Shown here: in pieces, positions 38,411-47,055 of the stretch | Position numbering within the stretch: position 1 is the stretch's first letter | Layout: every line of letters begins with the position of its first letter | Assembly (NCBI RefSeq): GCF_007655255.1 | Contig: NZ_VMYE01000001.1 | Coordinates: forward strand, 1-64,000 | DNA: 64,000 nucleotides | Source: Extensimonas perlucida | Lineage (GTDB): Bacteria; Pseudomonadota; Gammaproteobacteria; Burkholderiales; Burkholderiaceae_C | Direction of reading: 5' to 3' | Position numbers and translations under genes: made by a program | Notes under the pieces: generated by a model | What the model was told of the DNA's origin: nothing | Seen by the model: the letters and a program-made list of their open reading frames with translations, nothing else | Database searches by the model: none

Positions 38411-41400
38411 ATGATCGAGCGTTACTACAACCTTTTTGACCCGGCCAAGCACTACACCCAGCTGCTGTTTCGTGCCGGCGATGGCCTGCAGTCCCGAGAA
38501 CTCAACGAGATCCAGACCACCCTGATCCAGCGCCTGCAGGGCGTGGCCGATGCCTTATTGAAGGACGGCGACATCGTCAGCGGCGCCAATCTGCAGATCG
38601 ATGCGGAAACGGGCCTGGTGACCCTGGAAGCTGGTCGCGTCTATTTGCGTGGCGCCGTGCGCGAAGTGCCTGCCGCCACATTCACCATTCCCACGGATGG
38701 GCGTGTGGCCGTCGGCGTGCGCTTCACCACCCGCACCGTCACCGAACTCGAAGACCCCAACCTGCGCGAGCCGGCCGTCGGCGTGCGCAACTACCAGGAG
38801 CCCGGAGCCGGGCGATTGCAGGAGACCCTCGCCTGGGGCTGGGAAGGTGCAGGCACCAGTGACGGTCAGCCCGGTGACTTCCACGCTGTCTACGCCCTGG
38901 ACAACGGCATCCTGGAGAACCGCCGCCAGCCGCCCGTGCTCGATGGCGTGATTGCGAGTCTGGCGCGCTACGACTATGACGCCAACGGCCACTACGTGAC
39001 CGAAGGGCTGGGCGTCCGATTCCTCAGTATCGATACCGATGCCCAAGAGCACATCTTCTCGGTCGCCGAGGGCCGCGCCAACATCGACGGTTTCAAAGTC
39101 GAGCGCAGCCAATCGCAACGCCTGCGGTTACCCATCGATCCGGATCTGCAGCGCGTGTCCTCCGAGCCACAGGTCTTCAATGACTCGGGCGATGGTTCGA
39201 TGATCGTCACGATCAACCGTCCGCCGCTCGCCCAGGTGATTGACATCAAGGTCACCCAGCAGAAGACCGAGACGGTGGTCCATGGCGCCTTCACTGGCAG
39301 CCGAGATGTGCTGACCGAGCCCACGGTGGTGGCCGTGCTCACCATCAAACAAGGCACGACCACCTATGCGCAAGGCACCGACTACAAGGTGGTGGGCGAT
39401 GAGATCGACTGGAGCCCGGGGGGTGCCGAGCCGGCACCCGGATCGAGCTACCAGGTCACCTACCAGTACATCGCCAGCATCACCCCAACCCACCTGACCG
39501 ACACCGGCTTCAAGGTCACGGGCGTGGTGCAGGGTTCCACGATGTACACCGACTACCAGTGGAAGCTGCCACGCGTCGATGTCCTGGCCTTGACTGCCGA
39601 TGGTCAGGTCGAACGCATCAAGGGCATCAGCCAGGTGAGGAACCCCGTCGCGCCCACGGTGCCCGCCTCGCGCCTGGCCCTGGCCGAGATCGCCTACGAC
39701 TGGCGCAGTGGTTCGGAGCCGGTTGTGCGTAACGTGGCGATTCGCACCATCAAGGTCTCGGAACTGACCGCGATGCAGCGCCAGATTGCCGATCTCTACG
39801 ATCTGATGGCCCTCGAACGACTGCGCATGGATGCCAATATCCGTGAGCCAGCCGCCAAAAAAGGACTGTTCGTCGACAATTTTCTGGATGACGATCTGCG
39901 CGATCAGGGTGTTGCGCAGACCGGCGCGGTGGTGGCGGGTGTCCTGACGCTGCCGATCACGGCTTCGGCGCAGCACGCCAAGGACAACGGCAACGCCCTC
40001 ATCACGCTCGACTACACCCTGACCCCGGTGATCGAGCAGTTGGCTCGCACGGGTGCGATGAAGATCAACCCCTACCAGGCCTTTGAACCGGTGCCGGCCC
40101 GGGTCACCTTGAACCCGGGCGTCGACCAGTTCACGGTGACCAACACCACCTGGGCCTCGGACGTGACGGAGCGTCTGATCACCGGCAGCGGTGTGCTTGA
40201 ACAGGTGGTGGAGACGCGTCGTTCGGAGCAGGTGCTGGCCTCCTCGAGTGAGGAAGCGCAATTCCTGCGCAGCCTCAACGTCGCCTATCGGGTGGAAGGG
40301 TTCGGTCCCAGCGAAGCGTTGGCACAACTGCGTTTCGATGGCATCGGGATCAGCCAGCCAGCCGGTACGGCAGCCAATGCCGCCGGTCTGCTCACGGGCA
40401 GCTTCCAGATCCCGCAGGCCATCCCGGCTGGCGCCAAGCTGGTGGAGTTCCTCGGGGCGGGTGGCAGTTATGGCTCCGCCACCTACGTCGGGCGAGGTCA
40501 GATCGTGACGGAGACCCGTCGCCGAATCCTGACCACCGTGGTACGCCGCTGGGACCCGCTGGCGCAGACCTTCACGCTGCCCGAGCGCCGCGTCATCGGT
40601 GGCTTGGAGCTGTGGTTCACCACCAAGGGGGGATCGGCACCCGTCATCGTGCAGATCCGTGAAACCCAAGTTGGCCTCCCGACCACCACGGTGCTGACCG
40701 AAGGCCGGCTCAATGCCTCGGACATCAAGACCGATGGCAACCCGACCCGGATAACCCTAGATCCGGTGGCACTCGACGCCAACCGCGAGTACGCCATCGT
40801 GGTGCTCACCGACGATGCCAACCACGCTGTGTCGGTGGCTGAGCTCGGCAAGTACGACCCGCGCACCGGCTGGGTCACGGCGCAGCCCTACCAGATCGGG
40901 GTGCTGCTCTCGTCCTCCAACGGTATCACCTGGACGCCGCACCAGACGCAGGACCTGACGTTTCGGCTGCTGGGCTGCCGGTTTTCGCAAACGAGCAAGA
41001 CGGTCTCGCTGGGTCAGTACACGGTGACCAATCTGTCGGACGTGATGGCACTTGCCGGCGTTGAACGCCCTGCGGCAGGTACCGACGTGCAGTTCCTGGC
41101 GACCGATGCGCAAGGGCGCACTTACACCTTGTCGGAAGACCAGGGGCTGGCCTTGAGCGAGAAGCTCTCCGGCAACCTGGCGGTGTCGGTCAAGCTCACG
41201 GGTTCGGAGACGGCCAGTCCGATCCTCTACCCGGGCACCCAGCTGGTGTTCGGCACGCTCGAAGCCGCAGGGGACTACCTGTCACGCGCCGTTCCCGCTG
41301 CCGCCACCTTCAACGTGGCGGTCACCTTCGATGCGCTCACCCCCGGCACGTCCAGCGTTACGGTCCAGGCTGAATCGGGCACGCCAGGCAGTTTTACGGA

Positions 41401-41572
41401 TCTGGCGCTGGACAAGGGCGTGGAAGTGGGCAACGGCTGGGTCGAGCGCACCTACAAGGCCACCAGTCTTGTCGGCGTGGGTGCAGATCGGACCACCCGC
41501 GTGAAGCTGGCGCTGGCAGGAACTGCGCAGCACCGGCCCTTTGTGCGCCGCCTGCGTGTGATCGTGACCTGA
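38411..41572 (+). CDS. Large DUF4815-domain tail protein
   Basis: 1053 residues. The N-terminal ~600 follow the DUF4815 pattern (IERYYNLFDPAKHYTQLLFR, RELNEIQTTLIQRLQGVADA, then GVRFLSIDTDAQEHIFSVAE). The rest is built from beta-sandwich-like blocks (ARRWDPLAQTFTLPERRVIG-type segments) and ends in a jelly-roll-like part. It probably forms the wedge-to-fibre connection of the baseplate. Very long for a single baseplate protein, second only in size to no other gene in the window. Confidence 0.8.
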   Translation: MIERYYNLFDPAKHYTQLLFRAGDGLQSRELNEIQTTLIQRLQGVADALLKDGDIVSGANLQIDAETGLVTLEAGRVYLRGAVREVPAATFTIPTDGRVAVGVRFTTRTVTELEDPNLREPAVGVRNYQEPGAGRLQETLAWGWEGAGTSDGQPGDFHAVYALDNGILENRRQPPVLDGVIASLARYDYDANGHYVTEGLGVRFLSIDTDAQEHIFSVAEGRANIDGFKVERSQSQRLRLPIDPDLQRVSSEPQVFNDSGDGSMIVTINRPPLAQVIDIKVTQQKTETVVHGAFTGSRDVLTEPTVVAVLTIKQGTTTYAQGTDYKVVGDEIDWSPGGAEPAPGSSYQVTYQYIASITPTHLTDTGFKVTGVVQGSTMYTDYQWKLPRVDVLALTADGQVERIKGISQVRNPVAPTVPASRLALAEIAYDWRSGSEPVVRNVAIRTIKVSELTAMQRQIADLYDLMALERLRMDANIREPAAKKGLFVDNFLDDDLRDQGVAQTGAVVAGVLTLPITASAQHAKDNGNALITLDYTLTPVIEQLARTGAMKINPYQAFEPVPARVTLNPGVDQFTVTNTTWASDVTERLITGSGVLEQVVETRRSEQVLASSSEEAQFLRSLNVAYRVEGFGPSEALAQLRFDGIGISQPAGTAANAAGLLTGSFQIPQAIPAGAKLVEFLGAGGSYGSATYVGRGQIVTETRRRILTTVVRRWDPLAQTFTLPERRVIGGLELWFTTKGGSAPVIVQIRETQVGLPTTTVLTEGRLNASDIKTDGNPTRITLDPVALDANREYAIVVLTDDANHAVSVAELGKYDPRTGWVTAQPYQIGVLLSSSNGITWTPHQTQDLTFRLLGCRFSQTSKTVSLGQYTVTNLSDVMALAGVERPAAGTDVQFLATDAQGRTYTLSEDQGLALSEKLSGNLAVSVKLTGSETASPILYPGTQLVFGTLEAAGDYLSRAVPAAATFNVAVTFDALTPGTSSVTVQAESGTPGSFTDLALDKGVEVGNGWVERTYKATSLVGVGADRTTRVKLALAGTAQHRPFVRRLRVIVT

Positions 41573-41584
41573 TGGAGGTGAGCG

Positions 41585-41872
41585 ATGGATCTTGAGCGTA
41601 CTCCGGTACTGAATCTGCCGCTGCCACACCCCGATCACTTGCTCTCGGACGATGTGCTGCGCTTGCGCGAGGCCTTGGTGACGGTTGATGCCGGCTTCGG
41701 TGAGCAACGCAGCGAGGTGCAGACGGCTATGGCGCAGACGCGAAGCGAGGTCAATGCGGCACTGACGGCCACCACCACGGCCGTGGCCGATGCGCTCGAT
41801 GAAGTCAGCACCGACGTGCTGCGCCGAATCCGGCGCCTGCAGTTGAACCAACTCCTCAATCTCGATCTTTGA
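41585..41872 (+). CDS. Small coiled-coil protein beside tail fibre
   Basis: 95 residues from ATG 41585 (TGGAGGTGAGCG upstream). Residues 22-70 form a coiled coil (LRLREALVTVDAGFGEQRSE, then TRSEVNAALTATTTAVADAL). It precedes the fibre gene by 11 bp and probably acts as a fibre connector or trimerisation partner. No family recognised. Confidence 0.65.
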   Translation: MDLERTPVLNLPLPHPDHLLSDDVLRLREALVTVDAGFGEQRSEVQTAMAQTRSEVNAALTATTTAVADALDEVSTDVLRRIRRLQLNQLLNLDL

Positions 41873-41883
41873 GAGGACTCTCC

Positions 41884-43917
41884 ATGCCCATTTCAACGCA
41901 ACTTCAGGCCCAGATCGATGCAATTCAGACCCGCATCGACACCCTGGCGCCCACTGCCACGCCCGAGGACATCGTGATGCTGGCCAAGGCCGTCGAGGCG
42001 GTCGGCGGCCAAGCTACGGTGTTCGATGTGATCGACACCGGCCAGCTGCAAAAGGCTGAGCTCGTCGCCACCGCCAATCTCAAATCCGCCGAGGTCATCG
42101 CCACCGGTGATGCCCAAGTGGATCGGGTCAGCCAGCAAGGCGATCTCAAGTTCAGCGAGCTCAGTCAGGAGGTGCAGCGCTACGCGGCTTTCGGTGGCGC
42201 AACACCGTCTGCGATGGGCTCGCTCGGGATGGTGCCGGCCCCGCAGGCGGGCGAAGACCGGCGCTTCCTGCGCGGGGATGGCGCCTGGCGCTTTCCCGGC
42301 GAGATCCCCATTGGCAGCATCGCGCTGATCCATCCCAATATGGACACCAGCCGCTACCTGCCCGCCGAGGGCGGCACGGTCCTGATCGCGGACTACCCGG
42401 AACTTGCCGAGGTGCTGGGGCAGGCGCCCAACAATCTGCCAACGCCGTCGATTGGCAATACGGTGCTCTCCGGCGAATCGCCCGGCTATGGCAGCAACCG
42501 TGCAACGGCCGTCAACGGCGAACGGGCGGTGATCGTGCGTTCCGGCTCGAACGGTATTCAGTATTCCAACAACGGGGGCCAGAACTGGGCCAATGCCCAG
42601 ATCGGCGCGCTGGGCTACGGCGGTCCCTACTGGCCGGCGATCTCGGATTCAGGCCGTACTGTGGGCTGGGTCAATTACGACTCTACTCCCAGCCCGGCCG
42701 TGGTGCGCTGCCAGTTCACCACGGCCGCGACCTTTGGGGCCTGGACAGGTTTCGTCAACGGTGGCGGTGATCAGTTCGAGGTGACCTGGGCCAGCATCGT
42801 GGTGGGCCTGCCCCAAGGGGTGGGCTTCATCGACAAGAAGTCTGCGGCGGCCCAGATCCTGTTCAAGTATGTGCAAGACGGCGCGACGGCGATCACCCGT
42901 GAGGTCAATCTCACCGTCACCCTCGATACGCGCATCACCCAAGCTCGAGGCGCCCTGCGGGTCGGCAGCAGCCTCTATCTGCTGGTGGACAACGGCAGCA
43001 GTTGGAATGCGCTCTATCGCACCACGGATGCCGGCGCGACCTGGAGCAAGGCGTGGGAGGGCACCAGCAACTGGGGCGATCACGCGCTGCTGCTGCGCTC
43101 GAACGGCAGCTTCAATCGCCAGGACACCGGCCAGCCCTCCTATGTGGAGAACGGCATCGGCATCCTCCACTACGGCAATCAGCTGCTGCTGATCGCTGAG
43201 GACGGCACCCTGAGCTGGGTCAATCAGCCCAGCGGTCACACCCTGATCGCCGGCAGCATTCACTTCGTGGCGGGCTTTTACTACGCCGCCAGTGCCAATG
43301 CCGTGTTCCGCACGGTGGACTTCAACAGTTGGGAACAGGTGGCCACCGCCAGCCAGATCCTCGGGGCCACGGGCACGCTCGCCCGGATGTGGGTGCATCC
43401 GAGTACGGGCTGCTTCGGCTTCTATTCCGGGCTCAACACCCTGACCTTGGTGCAGACCCGGGACTTCGTGAGCTTCAAGCGCAACAGCCGACCGTCGCGC
43501 TGGAGCGCCAGCATCGTGCTGCGGCGCTTCAATTACACCGGAGACCGCTTCGTCTGGCTGATCGCTGAGTCGAGCAACAACAGCTACTACTTCGACTTTG
43601 CGCTGTTCGATCTGGTAAGTGGGCGCCTTTACGCCAACAACTACTTCTCGAACTATGGTGCTTCGATCTACGGCTACTGGCTGCTGCCGCTCTCGGGCGG
43701 CCGCTGGCTGCACTTCACCCAGCAGTCGAGCAGTTACTACGTCAATGTGGCCAGTGGCGCGAGTCTCTACAGCTACAACCTCGCCACCGAGTTTCGGCTG
43801 CCGACCAGTACCGGCGAGTTCGGTGCGGTCGGCGCCTACGGCAACCAGACCGGCTGGCTCTTCAGCACCGACGGCAGCAGCCGGGGCGGCTACCGCTACT
43901 ACGTGCGCGCCCAGTAA
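41884..43917 (+). CDS. Tail fibre protein with beta-propeller (Asp-box) repeats
   Basis: 677 residues from ATG 41884 (AGAGGACTC upstream). The N-terminal ~95 residues are helical and bind the baseplate. Residues ~130-180 resemble collar domains (GEIPIGSIALIHPNMD). Then come repeats with Asp-box or BNR character (QYSNNGGQNWANA, YRTTDAGATWSKAW, FNSWEQVATASQI), the fold of sialidase-like propellers. Likely the receptor-binding fibre that recognises a surface sugar. The next gene is its assembly chaperone. Confidence 0.75.
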   Translation: MPISTQLQAQIDAIQTRIDTLAPTATPEDIVMLAKAVEAVGGQATVFDVIDTGQLQKAELVATANLKSAEVIATGDAQVDRVSQQGDLKFSELSQEVQRYAAFGGATPSAMGSLGMVPAPQAGEDRRFLRGDGAWRFPGEIPIGSIALIHPNMDTSRYLPAEGGTVLIADYPELAEVLGQAPNNLPTPSIGNTVLSGESPGYGSNRATAVNGERAVIVRSGSNGIQYSNNGGQNWANAQIGALGYGGPYWPAISDSGRTVGWVNYDSTPSPAVVRCQFTTAATFGAWTGFVNGGGDQFEVTWASIVVGLPQGVGFIDKKSAAAQILFKYVQDGATAITREVNLTVTLDTRITQARGALRVGSSLYLLVDNGSSWNALYRTTDAGATWSKAWEGTSNWGDHALLLRSNGSFNRQDTGQPSYVENGIGILHYGNQLLLIAEDGTLSWVNQPSGHTLIAGSIHFVAGFYYAASANAVFRTVDFNSWEQVATASQILGATGTLARMWVHPSTGCFGFYSGLNTLTLVQTRDFVSFKRNSRPSRWSASIVLRRFNYTGDRFVWLIAESSNNSYYFDFALFDLVSGRLYANNYFSNYGASIYGYWLLPLSGGRWLHFTQQSSSYYVNVASGASLYSYNLATEFRLPTSTGEFGAVGAYGNQTGWLFSTDGSSRGGYRYYVRAQ

Positions 43918-43928
43918 GGAGACAAACG

Positions 43929-44540
43929 ATGCGAACGATTTACCAGATCGACCAGGGTTTTTTGGGCGAGACCGCCGAGATCGCGCCGGGTCAGCCGGCA
44001 CCGGCGGGTTGGACCTTTACCGCACCGCCCAAGATTCCACGCGGCAAGGCCGCCAAGTGGGATGGAGAGCATGGCAGCGGCTGGACGCTGGTGCCAAGTA
44101 GCGAGGAGAAGGCCGCGCAGTCTGCCCGCGAAACGCTCCAGCAGGCCGACCAGCTGCGCGAGCGGCTCGCTGCCATCGATGCCGAGCGCGATGCCCGGAT
44201 CGCTCGAGGCAAGCCGCACACCTTTGCCGATGGCACGACCGGTACCGTGCAACTGCGCCACGAGCGCGACAGAGTGAACATCAATGCTGTGGCCACGGCG
44301 GGCACGGCATTGGTGGCGGCGGGCAGCACCGACACTGTGTCATTTCGGGATGCCGAGGATGTGACCCACACGCTCACCGGCGTCGAGGCCGTGCAGTTTG
44401 GTCTCGCGGTGATGCAGTGGGTGTCGGCGCATTACGCCGCTGCCTGGGCGCACAAGGACGCGATCAAGGCGATGCAAACGGCGGGCGAGGATATCGCCGA
44501 CTACGACCTCAGCCAAGGCTGGCCGGAGGGGGCGCCGTGA
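43929..44540 (+). CDS. DUF4376 tail fibre assembly-type protein
   Basis: 203 residues from ATG 43929 (AAGGAG 7 nt upstream). The N-terminal part (IYQIDQGFLGETAEI) and a central helical part (LQQADQLRERLAAIDAERDA) lead to the DUF4376 domain with SFRDAEDVTHTLTGVEAVQF and GLAVMQWVSAHYAAAWAHKD. These proteins are found right after fibre genes and probably help fibres fold or attach. Stop overlaps the next gene by 4 bp. Confidence 0.8.
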   Translation: MRTIYQIDQGFLGETAEIAPGQPAPAGWTFTAPPKIPRGKAAKWDGEHGSGWTLVPSSEEKAAQSARETLQQADQLRERLAAIDAERDARIARGKPHTFADGTTGTVQLRHERDRVNINAVATAGTALVAAGSTDTVSFRDAEDVTHTLTGVEAVQFGLAVMQWVSAHYAAAWAHKDAIKAMQTAGEDIADYDLSQGWPEGAP

Positions 44541-44857
44541 CCACTTCAATCCGACAACGCCTCGCGCTGCTGACCATCTGGCTGTTGTGCCAGATCGCCG
44601 CTGTGATCGCTTCCCTGTGGATGCTGATTGCCGCCCTGGCTGGGAGCCGACGAGCCTGGACCCTGGCGGTCGCCCACGATCAGCTGGCCAACGCGGCCTT
44701 CGGCGGACACGAGGATGAGACGCTCAGTAGCCGTGCTGGCAAGGCCGCGCGCGAAGGCAAGCGCTGGGCCTGTGTGCTGTGTCGGTTGCTCGACCGACTC
44801 GATCCGAACCACTGCGAAAAGGCCATTGAGCCGGACGAGGGCAAACCCATCGCTTGA
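44537..44857 (+). CDS. Small single-pass membrane protein in tail module
   Basis: 106 residues; GTG start overlapping the previous stop. One strong membrane segment (LTIWLLCQIAAVIASLWMLI, ~10-33) is followed by a soluble part with CVLCRLLDRLDPNHCEKAIE. Membrane proteins are rare in a tail operon. It may affect superinfection or lysis timing, but no family is recognised. A terminator follows 31 bp later. Confidence 0.65.
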   Translation: MTTSIRQRLALLTIWLLCQIAAVIASLWMLIAALAGSRRAWTLAVAHDQLANAAFGGHEDETLSSRAGKAAREGKRWACVLCRLLDRLDPNHCEKAIEPDEGKPIA

Positions 44858-44888
44858 GCCTGTCGCACTGCAATCCCCCATTCACCCG

Positions 44889-44911
44889 ATCCGCCGCTGG
44901 CGGATTTTTTG
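44889..44911 (+). terminator. Rho-independent terminator inside the tail operon
   Basis: Stem ATCCGCC / GGCGGAT (44889-44895 and 44899-44905) followed by TTTTTT. It separates the fibre genes from the sheath gene and may lower or split transcription between them. Confidence 0.85.
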
Positions 44912-44927
44912 TTTCTGGAGCCCACCC

Positions 44928-46118
44928 ATGGCAGATCACTTTCTTCACGGGGTCGAGGTCGTTGAAATCGACAACGGCCCGCGTCCCATTCGCACCGTCC
45001 GATCCTCCGTGATCGGGCTTGTCGGCACCGCACCGGATGCGGATGAACAGCGATTTCCCTTGAACACGCCAGTGCTCATTGCCGGCTCTCGCCTGGAGGC
45101 AGCCAAGCTGGGTGCCACCGGCACCTTGCCCATGGCCATCGACGGCATCTTCGATCAGGCCGGTGCCCTGGTGGTCGTGATCCGGGTAGCAGAAGGGGCG
45201 ACCGAAGCCGAGACACAGACCCACGTGCTCGGTGGCGTTGATGAGACCGGTCAGTACCTCGGCCTGCAGGCGCTGCTGGCGGCACAGTCGGTCGCCAAGG
45301 TCACGCCGCGCATTTTGATCGCCCCGGGTTTCACGCATCAGCGCCCCATAGACCCTGATGATGACACCCGTCAGTTGGCAAACCCCGTTGTGGCCGAACT
45401 GCTCGGCATTGCCGAGCGCCTGCGCGCGGTGATCATCGCCGACGGCCCCAACACCACGGACGCCGCCGCCATCGACTACCGCGAGGACTGGGGTTCGCCG
45501 CGCATCTACGTGGTCGATCCGCACGTCAAGGTGATGAAGAACGGGACGGTGGTGACCGAGCCCGTTTCAGCACGCGTCGCAGGCCTGATTGCCAAGATCG
45601 ACAACGACCGGGGGTTCTGGTGGTCGCCCTCGAACAATGTCATCAACGGCATCCTTGGCAGCCACCGCCCGGTGGATTTTGCGCTGGGCGATCCGAATGC
45701 TCGGGCCAACCTGCTCAACGAGAACGAGGTGGCCACCATCATTCAGGAGGATGGCTACCGCCTGTGGGGCAACCGCACCTGTTCTTCAGACCCGAAGTGG
45801 GCCTTCCTCAGTGTGCGGCGCACCGCCGACATGATCAACGAGTCGCTGCTCCGAGCCCACCTCTGGGCGGTGGATCGCAACATCACCAAGACCTACGTGG
45901 GAGAAGTCACGGAGGGGGTGAACGCCTATCTGCGGCAGTTGAAGGCGCAGGGCGCGATCCTCGGCGGCAAGTGCTGGGCCGATCCGGATCTGAACTCACC
46001 GCAGTCCATTGCCGACGGCAAGATTTATTTCAACTTCGACTTCACCCCGCCGTACCCGGCCGAGCACATCATCTTCCGCTCGCACCTGGTCGATGACTAT
46101 CTCGAGGAGATTCTGTAA
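44928..46118 (+). CDS. Tail sheath protein (P2 FI family)
   Basis: 396 residues (P2 gpFI 396). Start ATG 44928 has CTGGAG upstream and lies just past the terminator. The family pattern is clear: FLHGVEVVEIDNGPRPIRTV, RSSVIGLVGTAPDADE, then WWSPSNNVINGILGSHRPVD and NLLNENEVATIIQEDGYRLW. It forms the contractile sheath around the tube. The first sequence of the tail-tube gene overlaps its stop. Confidence 0.93.
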   Translation: MADHFLHGVEVVEIDNGPRPIRTVRSSVIGLVGTAPDADEQRFPLNTPVLIAGSRLEAAKLGATGTLPMAIDGIFDQAGALVVVIRVAEGATEAETQTHVLGGVDETGQYLGLQALLAAQSVAKVTPRILIAPGFTHQRPIDPDDDTRQLANPVVAELLGIAERLRAVIIADGPNTTDAAAIDYREDWGSPRIYVVDPHVKVMKNGTVVTEPVSARVAGLIAKIDNDRGFWWSPSNNVINGILGSHRPVDFALGDPNARANLLNENEVATIIQEDGYRLWGNRTCSSDPKWAFLSVRRTADMINESLLRAHLWAVDRNITKTYVGEVTEGVNAYLRQLKAQGAILGGKCWADPDLNSPQSIADGKIYFNFDFTPPYPAEHIIFRSHLVDDYLEEIL

Positions 46119-46630
46119 TGGCCATCGAACTGCCGCGTGTTCTGAAGAACATGAACCTCTTCGTCGACGGCCGGGGTTACGCCGGGCGCATCGACGAGAT
46201 TCAACTGCCCAAGCTCACCTTGAAGACCGAGGAGCACCGTGCGGGGGGGATGGATCTGCCAGTCGAGATCGATCTCGGTATGGAAAAGCTCGAAGCCGAG
46301 CTGACCATCGCCGACCACGATCCGGAAGTCTTCAAGCTCTTCGGCCTGCTGGACAACGCCGCCACCCAGATCACCATCCGGGGCGCCATTCAGGCACAGG
46401 GGTCGGAAGCCAAACCCGTCATCGTCAATCTGCGCGGTGGCTGGAAGGAGCTCGATGCCGGCACCTGGAAGCCCGGCGACAAAAGCACCCTCAAGGTCTC
46501 GGTGGCCGCCAGCTACTACAAGCTCACCATCGATGACGAGGAGCTGATCGAGATCGACGCCATCAACCTGGTCAGAAAGGTGGGCGGTACCGATCAGATG
46601 GAAGCCATTCGTGCGGCGATTGGTTTGTGA
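46118..46630 (+). CDS. Tail tube protein (P2 FII family)
   Basis: 170 residues (P2 gpFII 172). Segments IELPRVLKNMNLFVDGRGYA, GRIDEIQLPKLTLKTEEHRA and DLGMEKLEAELTIADHDPEV match the family. It is the inner tube through which DNA moves. The ATG overlaps the sheath stop by one base. Confidence 0.93.
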   Translation: MAIELPRVLKNMNLFVDGRGYAGRIDEIQLPKLTLKTEEHRAGGMDLPVEIDLGMEKLEAELTIADHDPEVFKLFGLLDNAATQITIRGAIQAQGSEAKPVIVNLRGGWKELDAGTWKPGDKSTLKVSVAASYYKLTIDDEELIEIDAINLVRKVGGTDQMEAIRAAIGL

Positions 46631-46654
46631 TGAATGAAGGATAAGGAGCCCCCC

Positions 46655-46903
46655 ATGAGCATGGCTGAACGCATCAAACTGAATTTTCCCATCGAGCACG
46701 ACGGCGTGCCGATTGCCGACATCGCGCTGCGCCGTCCCACGGTGGGCGACCACCTGGCGGCGCAGAAGTCGGCCGGGACGGACGCCGAGCGCGAGATCCG
46801 GCTGATCGCCAACCTGGCTGAGTTGCCGCCGGCGGCGATTCACCAGCTGGATATGAAGGACTACGCCCAACTGCAGAAGGTGCTGGGCGGTTTTTTGCAG
46901 TGA
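46655..46903 (+). CDS. Tail assembly chaperone E
   Basis: 82 residues from ATG 46655 (AAGGAG 7 nt upstream). Sequence ERIKLNFPIEHDGVPIADIA, then RPTVGDHLAAQ is the P2 gpE family (Phage_TAC_7). Its 3' end holds a slippery heptamer (T TTT TTG, 46891-46897) 3 nt before the stop codon region, allowing a -1 frameshift to E'. The unshifted product coats the tape measure during tail assembly. Confidence 0.9.
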   Translation: MSMAERIKLNFPIEHDGVPIADIALRRPTVGDHLAAQKSAGTDAEREIRLIANLAELPPAAIHQLDMKDYAQLQKVLGGFLQ

Positions 46904-47046
46904 ATCCGGGTGAGCTGTCCGCCCTCGTGGTGGAGCTCGCCCTCTACACCCACTGGCCTCGATCCGAGTTGCTCGCCCTGGAGGTGAGTGAGTTGGTCGA
47001 GGCCTTGTCATTGGCGCGGCGCTTGTCTGCCACGCCGTCTTCCTGA
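46655..47046 (+). CDS. E/E' fusion made by programmed -1 frameshift
   Basis: If ribosomes slip on T TTT TTG (46891-46897), translation continues in the -1 frame through GELSALVVELALYTHWPRSE to the stop at 47044-47046, giving about 130 residues. The E' part has no ribosome site or start of its own. P2 gpE/E' uses the same slippery sequence. The shift is deduced from the sequence, and the slip frequency is unknown. Confidence 0.85.
46891..46897 (+). other. Slippery heptamer TTTTTTG for -1 frameshift
   Basis: Reads T TTT TTG in the frame of gene E, the X XXY YYZ rule. The zero-frame stop (TGA 46901) follows 3 nt later. Confidence 0.85.
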
Positions 47047-47055
47047 GGTTTGCCC

